Assembly (NCBI GenBank): GCA_964530925.1
Contig: CAZHBZ010000005.1
Span: 1-62,557 of the forward strand
Source: LiPW-15 sp964530925
GTDB taxonomy: Bacteria > Patescibacteriota > Minisyncoccia > UBA6257 > 2-01-FULL-56-20
Length of the DNA: 62,557 bases
Direction: 5' to 3'
This document shows positions 47,824 through 56,595 of the stretch, piece after piece. The position numbers and the translations under genes were made by a program. Numbering within the stretch: the first letter of the stretch is position 1; each line of letters starts with the position of its first letter. The notes beneath the pieces were generated by a model that worked only from the letters and a program-made list of their open reading frames with translations, ran no database searches and was not told where the DNA came from.

Positions 47824-50325
47824 ATGGACGGCGAAAATAAATTAACTTTCGTTTTTGAGGAGCCCAGGCTAAAGATGACCTACGCCGGCAGACTTTTTGT
47901 GCGCGCGGCTAGCGCTGTCGGGTACGCCACTTTTTTTGCGGGAATATTTACAACTCTCTCTTCGGACAGCAAGGGCCTCCAGTATTTTGGTTTATTTCTA
48001 CTCCTTTTTTTATTCGATTGGTTGAGGCATTGGGGCGAGGGCGACACGCCGCTAAGTGAACTTCCGAAAGAAGGCGAAGTTAACCTTGCGAAATATTTTC
48101 TACCAAAAGCTTATAAAACCATTGAACGGGCTTTTGAGCGAAGCGGGGTTAAGAAAACAAATTTTTACCTGGAACTGGCTTCGACACTTCTCGCTTCCGA
48201 CCAAATCAAAAAAGGATTTCTACGGTTAGATATAAAAATAGACGAGTTTTCTCAAAAGCTAGAGTCTTTGCTTTCTGAGTCCGAGGGGCGCGGTGGGGGC
48301 GAGGCGCGGGAGGCCGAGGTGAAGGTTTTAGCCGGCTTAGCCGCGGATCAGGCGCTTCGTTCCGGGCACAGGTTTATCCGGCACTGCGACCTCTTTTCTT
48401 CGCTTGCCTCCCTGGAAGACGAGTATTTAAAGCGGTTATTCCATATGTTTTCGCTTTCCGCGGGCGACATAGAGTCGGCGATATTAATAACCGATTTTGC
48501 CGCTAAGGCGAGCAAGCATAGCAGGTTAGGCGGAGCCTCGCCGGAGCTTCAGCGAGGGTTGAGGCACAGGATAATGAACCGGGCTTGGACCGCAAGGCCG
48601 ACGCCGACCCTCGATGAGTTTGGCGATGACTATACCGATTTGGCTCGGGCCGGGGCGGTCGGATTTCTTATCGGGCACGAGAAAGAGTACGAACGGCTCG
48701 CGGAGATACTTTCGCGGGAAGAAAGCCCAAACGCGCTCCTTGTTGGCGAGATAGGCATCGGCAAAGAAACTATAGTCGCGCATTTGGCTTTCGACATAAT
48801 AAAAGATAAGGCTCCACAGGCATTGTTTGATAAGCGTTTGGTTGGTTTGGATGTGGCGCGGATGATTGCCGGGGCGACGCCGGAGGAAGTCCAAATGCGT
48901 ATACAAAAAATCGTAGGAGAGATAGTCGCGGCGGAAAATATAATTCTTTACTTGCCGGAGGTTCACAATCTTTTAAAGACTTCCGGCGAGGCGTATATGT
49001 CTGCCGCGGACGCGCTTTTGCCGCTTATTCAGGACAGCAAGTTTCCGGTAATAGGAACAACTTATCCGAAGGAATTTAAGCAGGAGATTGAAGCGAGAAG
49101 TGATTTCTCCGGTCTTTTTGAGGTGATAAAAGTCGAGGAGATAAGCGAAGAAGAGGCGCGAAAAATTCTGACACTCGACGGTATAATTTTAGAAAAAAAG
49201 ACCGGAGTCGCGGTTAGTTTTGGCGCGGTAAAGATGTCTATAACCCTAGCCAAGAAATATTTTAGCGGAGTGAAGTTCTTGCCGAGAAGCGCCGAAGATC
49301 TTTTGGTCGCGGCAATGTCTCGCGCGGAGCAAAAGGGGGAGAAGAGAGTTTCGCCGGAGGATGTTATTGCCGCGGCGGAGGCCAAAGTAAACATTCCTAT
49401 TCACGAGGCAGATGAGAACGAGGCCGAAGCTTTATTGAATTTTGAGGAGATAATACATAAAAAATTTATAAACCAGGATGAAGCGGTGAAATCTGTCGGG
49501 AATGCGCTTCGGGAATATCGTTCCGGGCTTGCAAGAAAGGGTGGACCGATAGCGAGCTTTTTATTTGTGGGCCCGACCGGCGTTGGGAAGACCGAACTCG
49601 CCAAGCTTGTGGCCGAGATGCAATTCGGTTCCAAAACTATGATGGCCCGCTTTGACATGACCGAGTATCAGGACAAAAAGAGCTTCGAGCGCTTTATCGG
49701 CTCCGCGGACGGCTCTATTCGAGGGGTTTTGACCGAGGCGGTTCTTGCAAAGCCTTATTCCTTGATACTTCTCGATGAATTCGAAAAGGCCTTTCCGGAC
49801 ATACTGGATTTGTTTCTGCAGGTTTTGGACGACGGGCGGCTTACAGACGGGCTTGGGAGGACGGTTGATTTCCAAAACACTATAATTATCGCCACATCAA
49901 ACGCCCATTCCGACATTATTAATCAGGCGCTTTCTGAGGGGCAGAACATGACGGATATCGCCGAATATTTAAAGAAGAGGCTAACCGATGTATTTAAGCC
50001 GGAGCTGATAAACAGGTTTTCAAGGGCCGTAATTTTCCGCAATTTGGAACCGAAAGAACTTGTCGCAATCGCGAAAATACAGCTTGAGGAGCTTGGAAAA
50101 GCGCTCGGCGAGCAGGGTATTTCTATTAAATTTGACGAGAGTGTCGCGGCATATGTGGTTAAGCTTGGATATGATCCGGCCTTCGGAGCCAGGCCGATAC
50201 GCAGGGTTATCGAAGATAAATTAAGATCCGCTCTGGCCGAAAAAATATTACGAAAAGAAATCGACAAAGGAAGCGAGGTGACTGCTCTTATAGAAAACGA
50301 CCAACTGATTTTTCGAGGAGGATAA
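47824..50325 (+). CDS. Membrane-anchored Clp/Hsp100-type AAA+ ATPase
   Basis: 833 residues. Two N-terminal membrane helices (about 28-70; YATFFAGIFTTLSS, YFGLFLLLFLFDWL) replace the usual soluble start; a Clp-N-like helical region follows. AAA1 has a recognisable Walker A LLVGEIGIGKETIVAHLAF, but its Walker B reads IILYLPEVH where ClpB/C has a DE pair, so Asp is Pro. AAA2 is intact: LFVGPTGVGKTELAKLVAEM, SLILLDEFEKAFPDIL and FGARPIRRVIEDKLR. It probably unfolds proteins at the membrane. It may cooperate with the neighbouring two-helix protein. No ClpP-loop was identified. Confidence 0.9.
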   Translation: MDGENKLTFVFEEPRLKMTYAGRLFVRAASAVGYATFFAGIFTTLSSDSKGLQYFGLFLLLFLFDWLRHWGEGDTPLSELPKEGEVNLAKYFLPKAYKTIERAFERSGVKKTNFYLELASTLLASDQIKKGFLRLDIKIDEFSQKLESLLSESEGRGGGEAREAEVKVLAGLAADQALRSGHRFIRHCDLFSSLASLEDEYLKRLFHMFSLSAGDIESAILITDFAAKASKHSRLGGASPELQRGLRHRIMNRAWTARPTPTLDEFGDDYTDLARAGAVGFLIGHEKEYERLAEILSREESPNALLVGEIGIGKETIVAHLAFDIIKDKAPQALFDKRLVGLDVARMIAGATPEEVQMRIQKIVGEIVAAENIILYLPEVHNLLKTSGEAYMSAADALLPLIQDSKFPVIGTTYPKEFKQEIEARSDFSGLFEVIKVEEISEEEARKILTLDGIILEKKTGVAVSFGAVKMSITLAKKYFSGVKFLPRSAEDLLVAAMSRAEQKGEKRVSPEDVIAAAEAKVNIPIHEADENEAEALLNFEEIIHKKFINQDEAVKSVGNALREYRSGLARKGGPIASFLFVGPTGVGKTELAKLVAEMQFGSKTMMARFDMTEYQDKKSFERFIGSADGSIRGVLTEAVLAKPYSLILLDEFEKAFPDILDLFLQVLDDGRLTDGLGRTVDFQNTIIIATSNAHSDIINQALSEGQNMTDIAEYLKKRLTDVFKPELINRFSRAVIFRNLEPKELVAIAKIQLEELGKALGEQGISIKFDESVAAYVVKLGYDPAFGARPIRRVIEDKLRSALAEKILRKEIDKGSEVTALIENDQLIFRGG

Positions 50326-50330
50326 AGTAA

Positions 50331-52207
50331 ATGGATATTTCTAACGCCAAGATCGCGGAGATAATCGGGGCGATGGGAGAATACCTCGCGATGCAAGGCG
50401 TCGCGTTCAAGCCGCGAGCTTATGAAAAAGCGTCTGAAGCGATAAGCTCCTTGGCCGAGCCGGTTTCGGAAATATATAAAAAAGGAGGCTTAAAAGAAGT
50501 CGAAAAAATTCCGGGGGTCGGCCGTTCTATCGGGGAAAAGATAGAGGAATTTATCCTGTCCGGAAAAATAAAAGAATACGACAAACTTAAGAAAGACATT
50601 CCAGTAGATCTTGTCGAGCTTTCCTCGGTAGAGGGGCTGGGGCCGAAATCCATAAAAAAACTTTACGACAAGCTAAAAATAAAAAATTTGGCGGAACTCG
50701 AAAAAGCCGCGCGGGCCGGAAAGATAAAGAACCTGCCGGGTTTCGGAGCAAAGGCGGAGGCCAAGCTTCTAAAAGGAATCGAGTTTCAAAAAAAATCAGA
50801 AGGGAGATTGCCGATCGGGCGCGTTCTTCCTCTCGCGAAAAGCATCGAGGATCGGCTAGGCAGTGTTCCCGGCGTTTCGAAATGCGTTGTCGCCGGATCT
50901 TTGAGAAGGCGGAAGGAAACGATAGGGGATATAGATATTTTGGTTGTGGCGAAGAATCCGGAACGGGTAATGGAAAAATTTACGAGTCTTCCCGATGTGG
51001 CACGGATTCTTGCCAAAGGGCCGACCAAGTCGTCGGTTACCTTGGACGCAGGGCTTGACGCGGATCTTCGGGTCGTAGAACCCGCTGCCTACGGCGCGGC
51101 GCTCAATTATTTTACGGGGTCCAAAGACCACAATATCGCGCTCCGAGAAATTGCGATTAAAAAAGGTCTGAAGCTCAATGAATACGGGCTTTGGAAAAAG
51201 GAAAAACGGATTGCCGGCAAGACCGAGGAAGAGCTATACAGGGCGTTGGGATTGGGCTATATCCCCCCGGAGATGCGGGAAAATACCGGAGAAATAGAAC
51301 TCTCCCATAAAAAAGAATTGCCGGAACCCATCGAATATAATTCGCTTTTGGGCGACCTCCAAACTCAGACCAGCTGGACCGATGGCGGCAATTCCATTGA
51401 GGAGATGGCATTCGCGGCAATCAAGGCGGGGCTTAAATATTTTGTGGTGACGGATCACACCAAGCGTTTGGCGATGACCGGAGGGCTCGATGAGAAAAAA
51501 TTATCGAGGCAGATGACGGAGATAGATAAGCTTAATAAAAAATTCGCCGGAAAAATAAAAATACTCAAAGGCAGCGAGTGCGATATTTTAAAAGACGGCT
51601 CTTTGGATATTGCGGATGAGGTTCTTGAAAAACTCGACGTTGTCGGTATCTCCGTGCATTCCTATTTTAACTTGAGCCGCGAAGAACAGACCGCACGGAT
51701 ACTCAAAGCGATGGCCAATAAAAATGCCGACATCCTTTTTCACCCGACCGGGAGAGTCTTGGGGCGGCGCGAACCGTATGATGTGGATATGGACGCGATT
51801 GTAAGTCAGGCAAAAAAGACCGGAACTATTTTGGAAATTGACGCTTATCCCGACAGGCTCGATTTGAAAGATGAATATGTTAGGAAGTGCGTGGAGGCGG
51901 GCGTGAAAATGAGTATAGACAGCGACGCGCATTCCGGTTCACACTTCGAATTTCTGGAATACGGTATCGCGAACGCAAGGCGCGGCTGGGCAAAAAAATC
52001 GGATATTATAAACGCGTGGCCGGTTGAGAAAATGCTTGGCTTTNNNNNNNNNNNNNNNNNNNNNNNNNNNNNNNNNNNNNNNNNNNNNNNNNNNNNNNNN
52101 NNNNNNNNNNNNNNNNNNNNNNNNNNNNNNNNNNNNNNNNNNNGGCAAAAAAATCGGATATTATAAACGCGTGGCCGGTTGAGAAAATGCTTGGCTTTTT
52201 AAAATAA
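50331..52207 (+). CDS. polX: DNA polymerase X family protein with PHP domain, interrupted by an assembly gap
   Basis: After removing the false gap the protein has 573 residues. The N-terminal part has helix-hairpin-helix motifs (IPGVGRSIGEKIEEF; VEGLGPKSIKKLYDKL). The polymerase palm (about 185-215) has VVAGSLRRRKETIGDIDILV with the DxD metal pair. The C-terminal PHP phosphoesterase (about 335-573) has DLQTQTSWTDGGNSIEEMA, FVVTDHTKRLAMTGG and SIDSDAHSG. PolX enzymes fill short repair gaps; the PHP domain gives 3'-5' exonuclease or phosphatase activity. The PHP first motif reads LQTQTSW rather than LHxH, so metal binding is altered. It ends MLGFLK. Confidence 0.92.
51989..52198. other. 100-N gap flanked by an identical 55-base overlap (in polX)
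   Basis: Bases 51989-52043 equal 52144-52198, with 100 N between. Removing 155 bases restores the frame, exactly as in ruvA. Confidence 0.92.
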
Positions 52208-52251
52208 AGGCCTCTTTCCCGCTTTGGGCGCGCAGTGTAATATTAAGGCAT

Positions 52252-52836
52252 ATGGATGCGCGGCAGGAAAGTAAAAAACAGATAAAAAAGCAGGTTGTTG
52301 CCGGATTTGTTATATATAGGCGAACCGAAGATGGGGTAAAATACCTTTTGCTTTATAAAAGGGGGTCATATTGGAACTTCCCAAAAGGGCACTTTGAGCT
52401 AGGCGAAACCAGCCTGGATACGGCACTTCGAGAAACAAAAGAGGAGACCGGAATAGGGAAAGAGGATCTCCGTCTAATACAAGGCTTTCGCGCTTACGAA
52501 CGATTTTATTTCGACCGGGGCAACGAAAGAATTTTTGATACGGTTATTTTGTATCTCGCGGAAACCAAAAAAGTTCAAGTCACTCTTGTTCCGAGGGAGC
52601 ATAGCGGGTATGGGTGGTTCTTGTATCATGACGCGCTAAAAGTCATTGGCAAGCAATATGTCGGGACCAAGAGGGTTTTGAAGTTGGCGAATGATTTTAT
52701 TAAAGGCAGGCAGAAAAAATATGCCGCGCACCGCGCCGGAGTACAGGCTCATCCGCACCAGGCGAAGCGCCAGCACCCGATACATTCCGAGCATAAGCCG
52801 GCCGAGAATCATCAGAAGAAAGAAAAAACCGCATAA
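52252..52836 (+). CDS. NUDIX hydrolase with basic C-terminal tail
   Basis: 194 residues. The Nudix box is GHFELGETSLDTALRETKEE followed by TG, with the metal-binding RETKEETG. The domain spans about residues 8-145. The final 50 residues are His/Lys-rich (HRAGVQAHPHQAKRQHPIHS), low-complexity and likely disordered. The substrate cannot be read from the sequence; dinucleoside polyphosphate or (d)NTP hydrolysis is typical. TAATAT (52238-52243) lies eight bases before ATG, implying a leaderless start. Confidence 0.88.
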   Translation: MDARQESKKQIKKQVVAGFVIYRRTEDGVKYLLLYKRGSYWNFPKGHFELGETSLDTALRETKEETGIGKEDLRLIQGFRAYERFYFDRGNERIFDTVILYLAETKKVQVTLVPREHSGYGWFLYHDALKVIGKQYVGTKRVLKLANDFIKGRQKKYAAHRAGVQAHPHQAKRQHPIHSEHKPAENHQKKEKTA

Positions 52837-52852
52837 AGCGGTTTTTTCTTAT
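52827..52852. terminator. Bidirectional terminator between nudix and rplT
   Basis: AAAAAACCGC-ATAAA-GCGGTTTTTTC: a hairpin with A and T runs on both sides serving both converging genes. Confidence 0.88.
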
Positions 52853-52863
52853 AACTTTCAGAT

Positions 52864-53211
52864 TTATTTAGAGACGAGGGCGAGGACTTTTTTGAATACC
52901 TCCGGATTATTTTTGGCGAGATCGGCGAGTATTTTTCTGTCCAATTTGATATTTGCCTTCTTGAGGGCGCCGATAAACTTACTATAGCTCATTCCGGCTT
53001 CTCTGGTCGCGGCGCTTATCTTTACATTCCAGATGGAGCGGGCCACGCGCTTCTTCTCTTTGCGGCCGCGGAACATCCTGGCTTCGGCGTGAAGGAGGGC
53101 TTCCTTGGCGGCGCGTTCTTTGGACTTTCTGCCCCAGCGAAAACCTTTGGTTTTCTTGAGGAGCTTCTCTCTTTTTTTATGGGCGGTTACGCCGCGTTTT
53201 ACTCTTGGCAT
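52864..53211 (-). CDS. rplT: 50S ribosomal protein bL20
   Basis: 115 residues, normal. Starts MPRVKRGVTAHKKREKLLKK; KGFRWGRKSKERAAKEALLH and RDRK-type basic helices follow. bL20 is an early assembly protein, and in several bacteria it represses its own operon by binding the leader RNA. Here the rpmI leader has a long-range pairing that could be such a target. It begins one base after the rpmI stop. Confidence 0.96.
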   Translation of the reverse strand: MPRVKRGVTAHKKREKLLKKTKGFRWGRKSKERAAKEALLHAEARMFRGRKEKKRVARSIWNVKISAATREAGMSYSKFIGALKKANIKLDRKILADLAKNNPEVFKKVLALVSK

Positions 53212-53212
53212 T

Positions 53213-53389
53213 TTATTTTGTTTGGGAGCCTAAAATCTTTTTCATCGGAAGATCGAGGCCCAAGGTTTTGCCCTTAGACTTGATGTTCTTGGTGGATTTT
53301 CGGGTGCGGTTATGGCCCGTGCGCATTGGCCGGCGAACAACCTTCCCGTTTTTAGTTATGCGAATCCTTTTGGTTAAGCTTTTGCGCAT
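53213..53389 (-). CDS. rpmI: 50S ribosomal protein bL35
   Basis: 58 residues. MRKSLTKRIRITKNGKVVRR followed by PMRTGHNRTRKSTKNIKSKG is a compact bL35. ATG at 53389-53387; stop at 53215-53213, one base from rplT. The start codon is two bases from the 3' arm of a long-range inverted repeat in the leader. No Shine-Dalgarno sequence. Position in the infC-rpmI-rplT order confirms the call, although a PRTase gene and a separate promoter stand between infC and rpmI. Confidence 0.92.
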   Translation of the reverse strand: MRKSLTKRIRITKNGKVVRRPMRTGHNRTRKSTKNIKSKGKTLGLDLPMKKILGSQTK

Positions 53390-53391
53390 GT

Positions 53392-53520
53392 CGGGTAGTA
53401 GAAATTCGATTTATCGCGGTTGATAATTTTTTGATATTACTGCAATTTGTCGAGGTTGGCAAACATTCGTGTCCGGGCGGTTGAAAAGGGATATTCTAAG
53501 CATCGAATTTTAACTACCCA
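53392..53520 (-). promoter_or_regulatory. Long-range pairing leader of rpmI-rplT
   Basis: On the minus strand the 5' arm TGGGTAGTTAAAATTCGAT (53520-53502) can pair with ATCGAATTTCTACTACCCG (53410-53392) over 17 of 19 positions. The 3' arm ends two bases before the rpmI ATG and the loop is 91 bases. Arms, distance to ATG and loop length match the leader of the dksA-like gene (5594-5719). Confidence 0.65.
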
Positions 53521-53539
53521 GTATGTTTTTAGCTCAATT

Positions 53540-53568
53540 ATTCTAAATGATTGCCCAAAATATTGCAA
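53540..53568 (-). promoter_or_regulatory. rpmI-rplT promoter
   Basis: Minus-strand TTGCAA (53568-53563), a 17-base spacer and TAGAAT (53545-53540). It lies downstream of the PRTase stop codon, so rpmI-rplT can be transcribed separately from infC. Confidence 0.75.
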
Positions 53569-53622
53569 CTCCAGCGCCATGTCTCGGCACCCAGGGGGCT
53601 TTGCGCGGGCCGCGGTATGACT

Positions 53623-54345
53623 CTAGCGCTGGTTTTCCTGAGGGAATCTTTCCGCGAGATCGCTACCCAATCTTTCAATATCCACTCTGGCTTCGGCCAC
53701 ATGGCTATCAAGGTTTTTTTCACCAATCGGCGTCGAAAACACATCTCCCGGATTTTTTCTAACACCAGAAATTCTCGATTCTGTGTAAATGGAAGGAGTC
53801 CAGTCCGTTCCGGAAAATATTTCAGAACCGAGTCTCCCCTCCATCCTGACTTTGTCGCTGTCATCTTCGGATAACAACCCAATAGTGGCAATTTCGTATC
53901 GAACTCCGGCGTGTCTGAGGGCTTGTGTTAGTGGTATGAGAGAGTTTCCCGTGGCGATGGTGTCGGTAATGATCAGGACCTCCCCAGACTCGCCCAATAA
54001 TTCACGGATATTTTTGTGTTCCAAATATTCACCTATCAGCTCGCTTTTTGCGATGGCATCCTCGGGGGTTGGCTTGTTGGCGCTGAATCCCGCTCCCGAA
54101 CCCGCAAAAAAGAACACTTTCGGAGATTCTAGCCCTTTTTCTTTATATATTTCCTTGAGAGTTTTGTGGAAAATCAAGGTCGGAATTCTGCCGGATGCGT
54201 CGTCGCCAATTAAAACACGAAAATCTCCGCGCTCAATTTTCTCTCGGAGGGTGAATAAAAGGCGTTCAATTGGCTGGCGAAGCTCCTCGATTTGGTACAT
54301 TGGCGCGCGCAGTTCCAAGTCGTCTTTTTTCGGCAGACTCTCCAT
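53623..54345 (-). CDS. Phosphoribosyltransferase-fold protein
   Basis: 240 residues. The PRPP-binding signature is VLIITDTIATGNSLIPLTQA (about 121-140), preceded by FRVLIGDDASGRIPTLIFHK. The flanking segments do not match a specific PRTase family well, so substrate and even catalytic activity are uncertain. It starts one base after the infC stop and ends at a short gap before the rpmI promoter. A PRTase between infC and rpmI is an unusual order. A role linked to translation is possible but not shown. Confidence 0.75.
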   Translation of the reverse strand: MESLPKKDDLELRAPMYQIEELRQPIERLLFTLREKIERGDFRVLIGDDASGRIPTLIFHKTLKEIYKEKGLESPKVFFFAGSGAGFSANKPTPEDAIAKSELIGEYLEHKNIRELLGESGEVLIITDTIATGNSLIPLTQALRHAGVRYEIATIGLLSEDDSDKVRMEGRLGSEIFSGTDWTPSIYTESRISGVRKNPGDVFSTPIGEKNLDSHVAEARVDIERLGSDLAERFPQENQR

Positions 54346-54346
54346 G

Positions 54347-54853
54347 TTATTTCTTCACGATTTGCGCCGAGAAGCCGTTGCCGGCGTAGCGAGGAGGGGC
54401 GATTATCTTATACTCGATCTTTACCATGTTCATAAAGTCTTTGAGTTTTTGCTCCGCCCAGCCCTTATTGGCTTTTTCCCTGCCCTTTAAGCGCATAGTT
54501 ATCATCACTTGGTGCCCTTCACCCAAAAATTCTTCAAGTCGCTTAAGTTTAATCTGGAGGTCGTTCTCCGCCGCGCGGGCGCTTATTTGCACAACTTTAA
54601 GGTCGGTCTGCCTCTGAGACTGACGCTGTTTTTTTTCAATTTTCTCCTGTTCGTAGCGATATTTGTCATAACTCATTATTCGCGCGACAGGAGGTTTGGC
54701 GCCGGGGGATATTTCGATGAGATCCAATCCGGAGGACGGCGGCACAAGGGCCAAGGCGTCCTGAAGCGTTAAAACGCCAAGATTTTTACCATCTTGGTCT
54801 ATTACCCGCAGTTCGGGCGCGGTTATTTGATTGTTTATTTTCGGATTCTGTAT
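54347..54853 (-). CDS. infC: Translation initiation factor IF-3 with a non-standard start codon
   Basis: 168 residues if started at ATA 54853; 163 from a second ATA at 54838. The conserved N-terminus KINNQITAPELRVIDQDGKN is in frame only upstream of any standard start; the first in-frame ATG/GTG/TTG is TTG 54754, which would remove about 33 conserved residues, and a TAG stop lies just above. So ATA is the likely start. This echoes the rare AUU start of E. coli infC, through which IF-3 represses its own synthesis. The C-domain includes ENDLQIKLKRLEEFLGEGHQ and VMITMRLKGRE. Confidence 0.9.
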   Translation of the reverse strand: MQNPKINNQITAPELRVIDQDGKNLGVLTLQDALALVPPSSGLDLIEISPGAKPPVARIMSYDKYRYEQEKIEKKQRQSQRQTDLKVVQISARAAENDLQIKLKRLEEFLGEGHQVMITMRLKGREKANKGWAEQKLKDFMNMVKIEYKIIAPPRYAGNGFSAQIVKK

Positions 54854-54907
54854 GGGAGTCTAAAATTTGCGCCCAAAGGGCAAAAATAAGTTCTTTCTTT
54901 ACTTATA

Positions 54908-54936
54908 ACAATAGTTTAACGAGGCCCATTAGTCAA
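54908..54936 (-). promoter_or_regulatory. infC promoter
   Basis: Minus-strand TTGACT (54936-54931), a 17-base spacer and TATTGT (54913-54908). The leader contains a TTTGCCC/GGGCGCAAA hairpin before the ATA start. Confidence 0.6.
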
Positions 54937-54942
54937 AAGTGC

Positions 54943-54966
54943 CACGCGCGAGGGTGAGAGCGCGTG
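54943..54966 (-). terminator. Terminator of the 358-residue gene
   Basis: Minus-strand CACGCGC, a ten-base loop and GCGCGTG, followed by GCACTTTTG. Confidence 0.6.
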
Positions 54967-54969
54967 AAC

Positions 54970-56046
54970 CTATATCTCGGGCTCGATTGTCTGCCACTGT
55001 CCTTCGATTTCCTCCGGGGAAAACATGTCTTTTAAAACTTCGGCGAAGATCCGTCTTTTAACATCTTTGCCCCAAAGTTTCTCCGGGCCTCCCGGTTTCT
55101 GGTCGGTCTTCCATTTTTCATATATGCCAAGAATGTGTTGGAGCGGAACGCTCACCAAAACTATCCTATCCAACCTGTCCTCGGGCCGAAGCAGGGCATT
55201 TGCGCGCGCGATTTGCGCTCGCTTATTTTCCATTTTTTCGCCTCCGGTTATGGTCGTGAATTGGACACCAAGCTCTTGCCGGTCTTCCGCTTCAACCTTC
55301 ACTCCCCGGTAGTCGTTTTTTCGGCGAATCATAAAATCTATCTTCTTGACCACATCCAGGTGGACGTCCGCTTCCAAAATTTCAAAATTAACGCCGGGGA
55401 TAAAACTCATTTTTTTAAGAAGCCCATTCACCATTTTCTCGGCCAAAATGCCGGGGGAGAGCTTTCCTTCAAATTCTTCTTCCTCCAGCTTTCGGGTGTA
55501 GGCGGACTTTACGTGTTCGCCGGTTTTCTGGCTTGCTATCTCATCTATGTATATCTGGCGATCGAGTTTGGCGCGCATCTTTCTTTTGGCGGTTTCAATA
55601 ATATACCTTTTGCGGATCTCTCGAGGGACGCTTTCGCCCGGAGCGTATTTTAAGCCCCAATCTCCATCGGTAAATATTTCTCCCGCCGCGACCGGTTCTT
55701 TTACTCCATTTTTATCTAAAAAGAAATATTCTCCGCTCTTGAACACAACTTCTTTTGAGCCCTTTTCCCAATGAAGCTCCGCGCCGGGCGTGTCGAGTGT
55801 TGCGAGGTCTCTTTTGAGTTTTTGAAAGATGTTCTGCTTGGTGCGTTGGAGCGCATAAATCTCAAGTTGCGCGGCTTGCGAGGTCTCTCGAGCGCTCGCA
55901 TCTTTGCGAGTCTCCCAATCAAGCACGGTCTTTAGCTCGGCGAGTTCGGGTGAGTCTTCGTTTGGCTTTCGACCCTCGCCAATTTCAAGTTCGTCTTTTG
56001 CGATTTCGTTGTATTGGCGAATATTTTCTTCAAAACTCTTTCTCAT
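54970..56046 (-). CDS. Conserved-type hypothetical protein, possible nuclease fold
   Basis: 358 residues, soluble and strongly charged. Residues 1-180 are helical (RKSFEENIRQYNEIAKDELE; REIRKRYIIETAKRKMRAKL). Residues 220-320 look alpha/beta, with VDVV-like strand NFEILEADVHLDVVKKIDFM followed by VQFTTI, weakly reminiscent of PD-(D/E)XK nucleases in which D and Q/E-x-K residues sit in this order. No family can be named. The stop overlaps nothing; the cobalamin adenosyltransferase stop adjoins its start, so the two are co-transcribed. Confidence 0.65.
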   Translation of the reverse strand: MRKSFEENIRQYNEIAKDELEIGEGRKPNEDSPELAELKTVLDWETRKDASARETSQAAQLEIYALQRTKQNIFQKLKRDLATLDTPGAELHWEKGSKEVVFKSGEYFFLDKNGVKEPVAAGEIFTDGDWGLKYAPGESVPREIRKRYIIETAKRKMRAKLDRQIYIDEIASQKTGEHVKSAYTRKLEEEEFEGKLSPGILAEKMVNGLLKKMSFIPGVNFEILEADVHLDVVKKIDFMIRRKNDYRGVKVEAEDRQELGVQFTTITGGEKMENKRAQIARANALLRPEDRLDRIVLVSVPLQHILGIYEKWKTDQKPGGPEKLWGKDVKRRIFAEVLKDMFSPEEIEGQWQTIEPEI

Positions 56047-56595
56047 TTATTTATATTTTGGTTTGCGCTCCTTTCTCCCTTGTTTTTTCGCTGCTCCGCG
56101 GGCCATCGCAAAAAGAAGACTCGAGAGACGATTTAAGTATGCCAGGATATTTCGGGGAAGCGGTTTTTCTCTGTGGAGTAAAATGGCGCTTCTCTCCGCC
56201 CGGCGAGCTACCGCTCTTGTAAGGTCGAGCCACGCTTCTTCCTGGTTCTCTCCGGTTATTATAAACCCGCGCTCCGGGCCTACGAAAGCTTCAAAGGTGT
56301 CGATTATCCGCTCTATCATTCTTATTTTCTCTTCGCCAAGGACGGGCGCTTTCTCTTCTTTCCCTATCAAAGCAAAATATAGATTGGCTTGGATTATGAA
56401 AAGGTCTTCCTGGATGGAGATTATTATCTTTTTATTATTTTTGTCCGGAGTGCGGCTCCTAAGGAGTCCAAGAAAGCTCCCTAATTCATCCAGATCGCCC
56501 AGGGCAACGAGCCCCGGGGAGGTCTTGTCCAGTTTTTTCCCATCCCAAACTTCGCTCGCGCCCCCATCGCCCTTGCCCGTATAAAAAAGTCCCAT
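56047..56595 (-). CDS. PduO-type ATP:cob(I)alamin adenosyltransferase
   Basis: 182 residues from ATG 56595. The ATP-binding N-terminus is MGLFYTGKGDGGASEVWDGK, and the helical core has LGDLDELGSFLGLLRS and the signature RAVARRAERSAILLHRE with the catalytic Arg and Glu. The enzyme makes adenosylcobalamin. A cobalamin-dependent ribonucleotide reductase is a likely user in this lineage, but none is in the window. A longer start at 56661 is possible; 56595 is preferred because TATAAT (minus, 56608-56603) lies seven bases before it and the family begins at the Y-T-[GR]-x-GD motif. Confidence 0.9.
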   Translation of the reverse strand: MGLFYTGKGDGGASEVWDGKKLDKTSPGLVALGDLDELGSFLGLLRSRTPDKNNKKIIISIQEDLFIIQANLYFALIGKEEKAPVLGEEKIRMIERIIDTFEAFVGPERGFIITGENQEEAWLDLTRAVARRAERSAILLHREKPLPRNILAYLNRLSSLLFAMARGAAKKQGRKERKPKYK

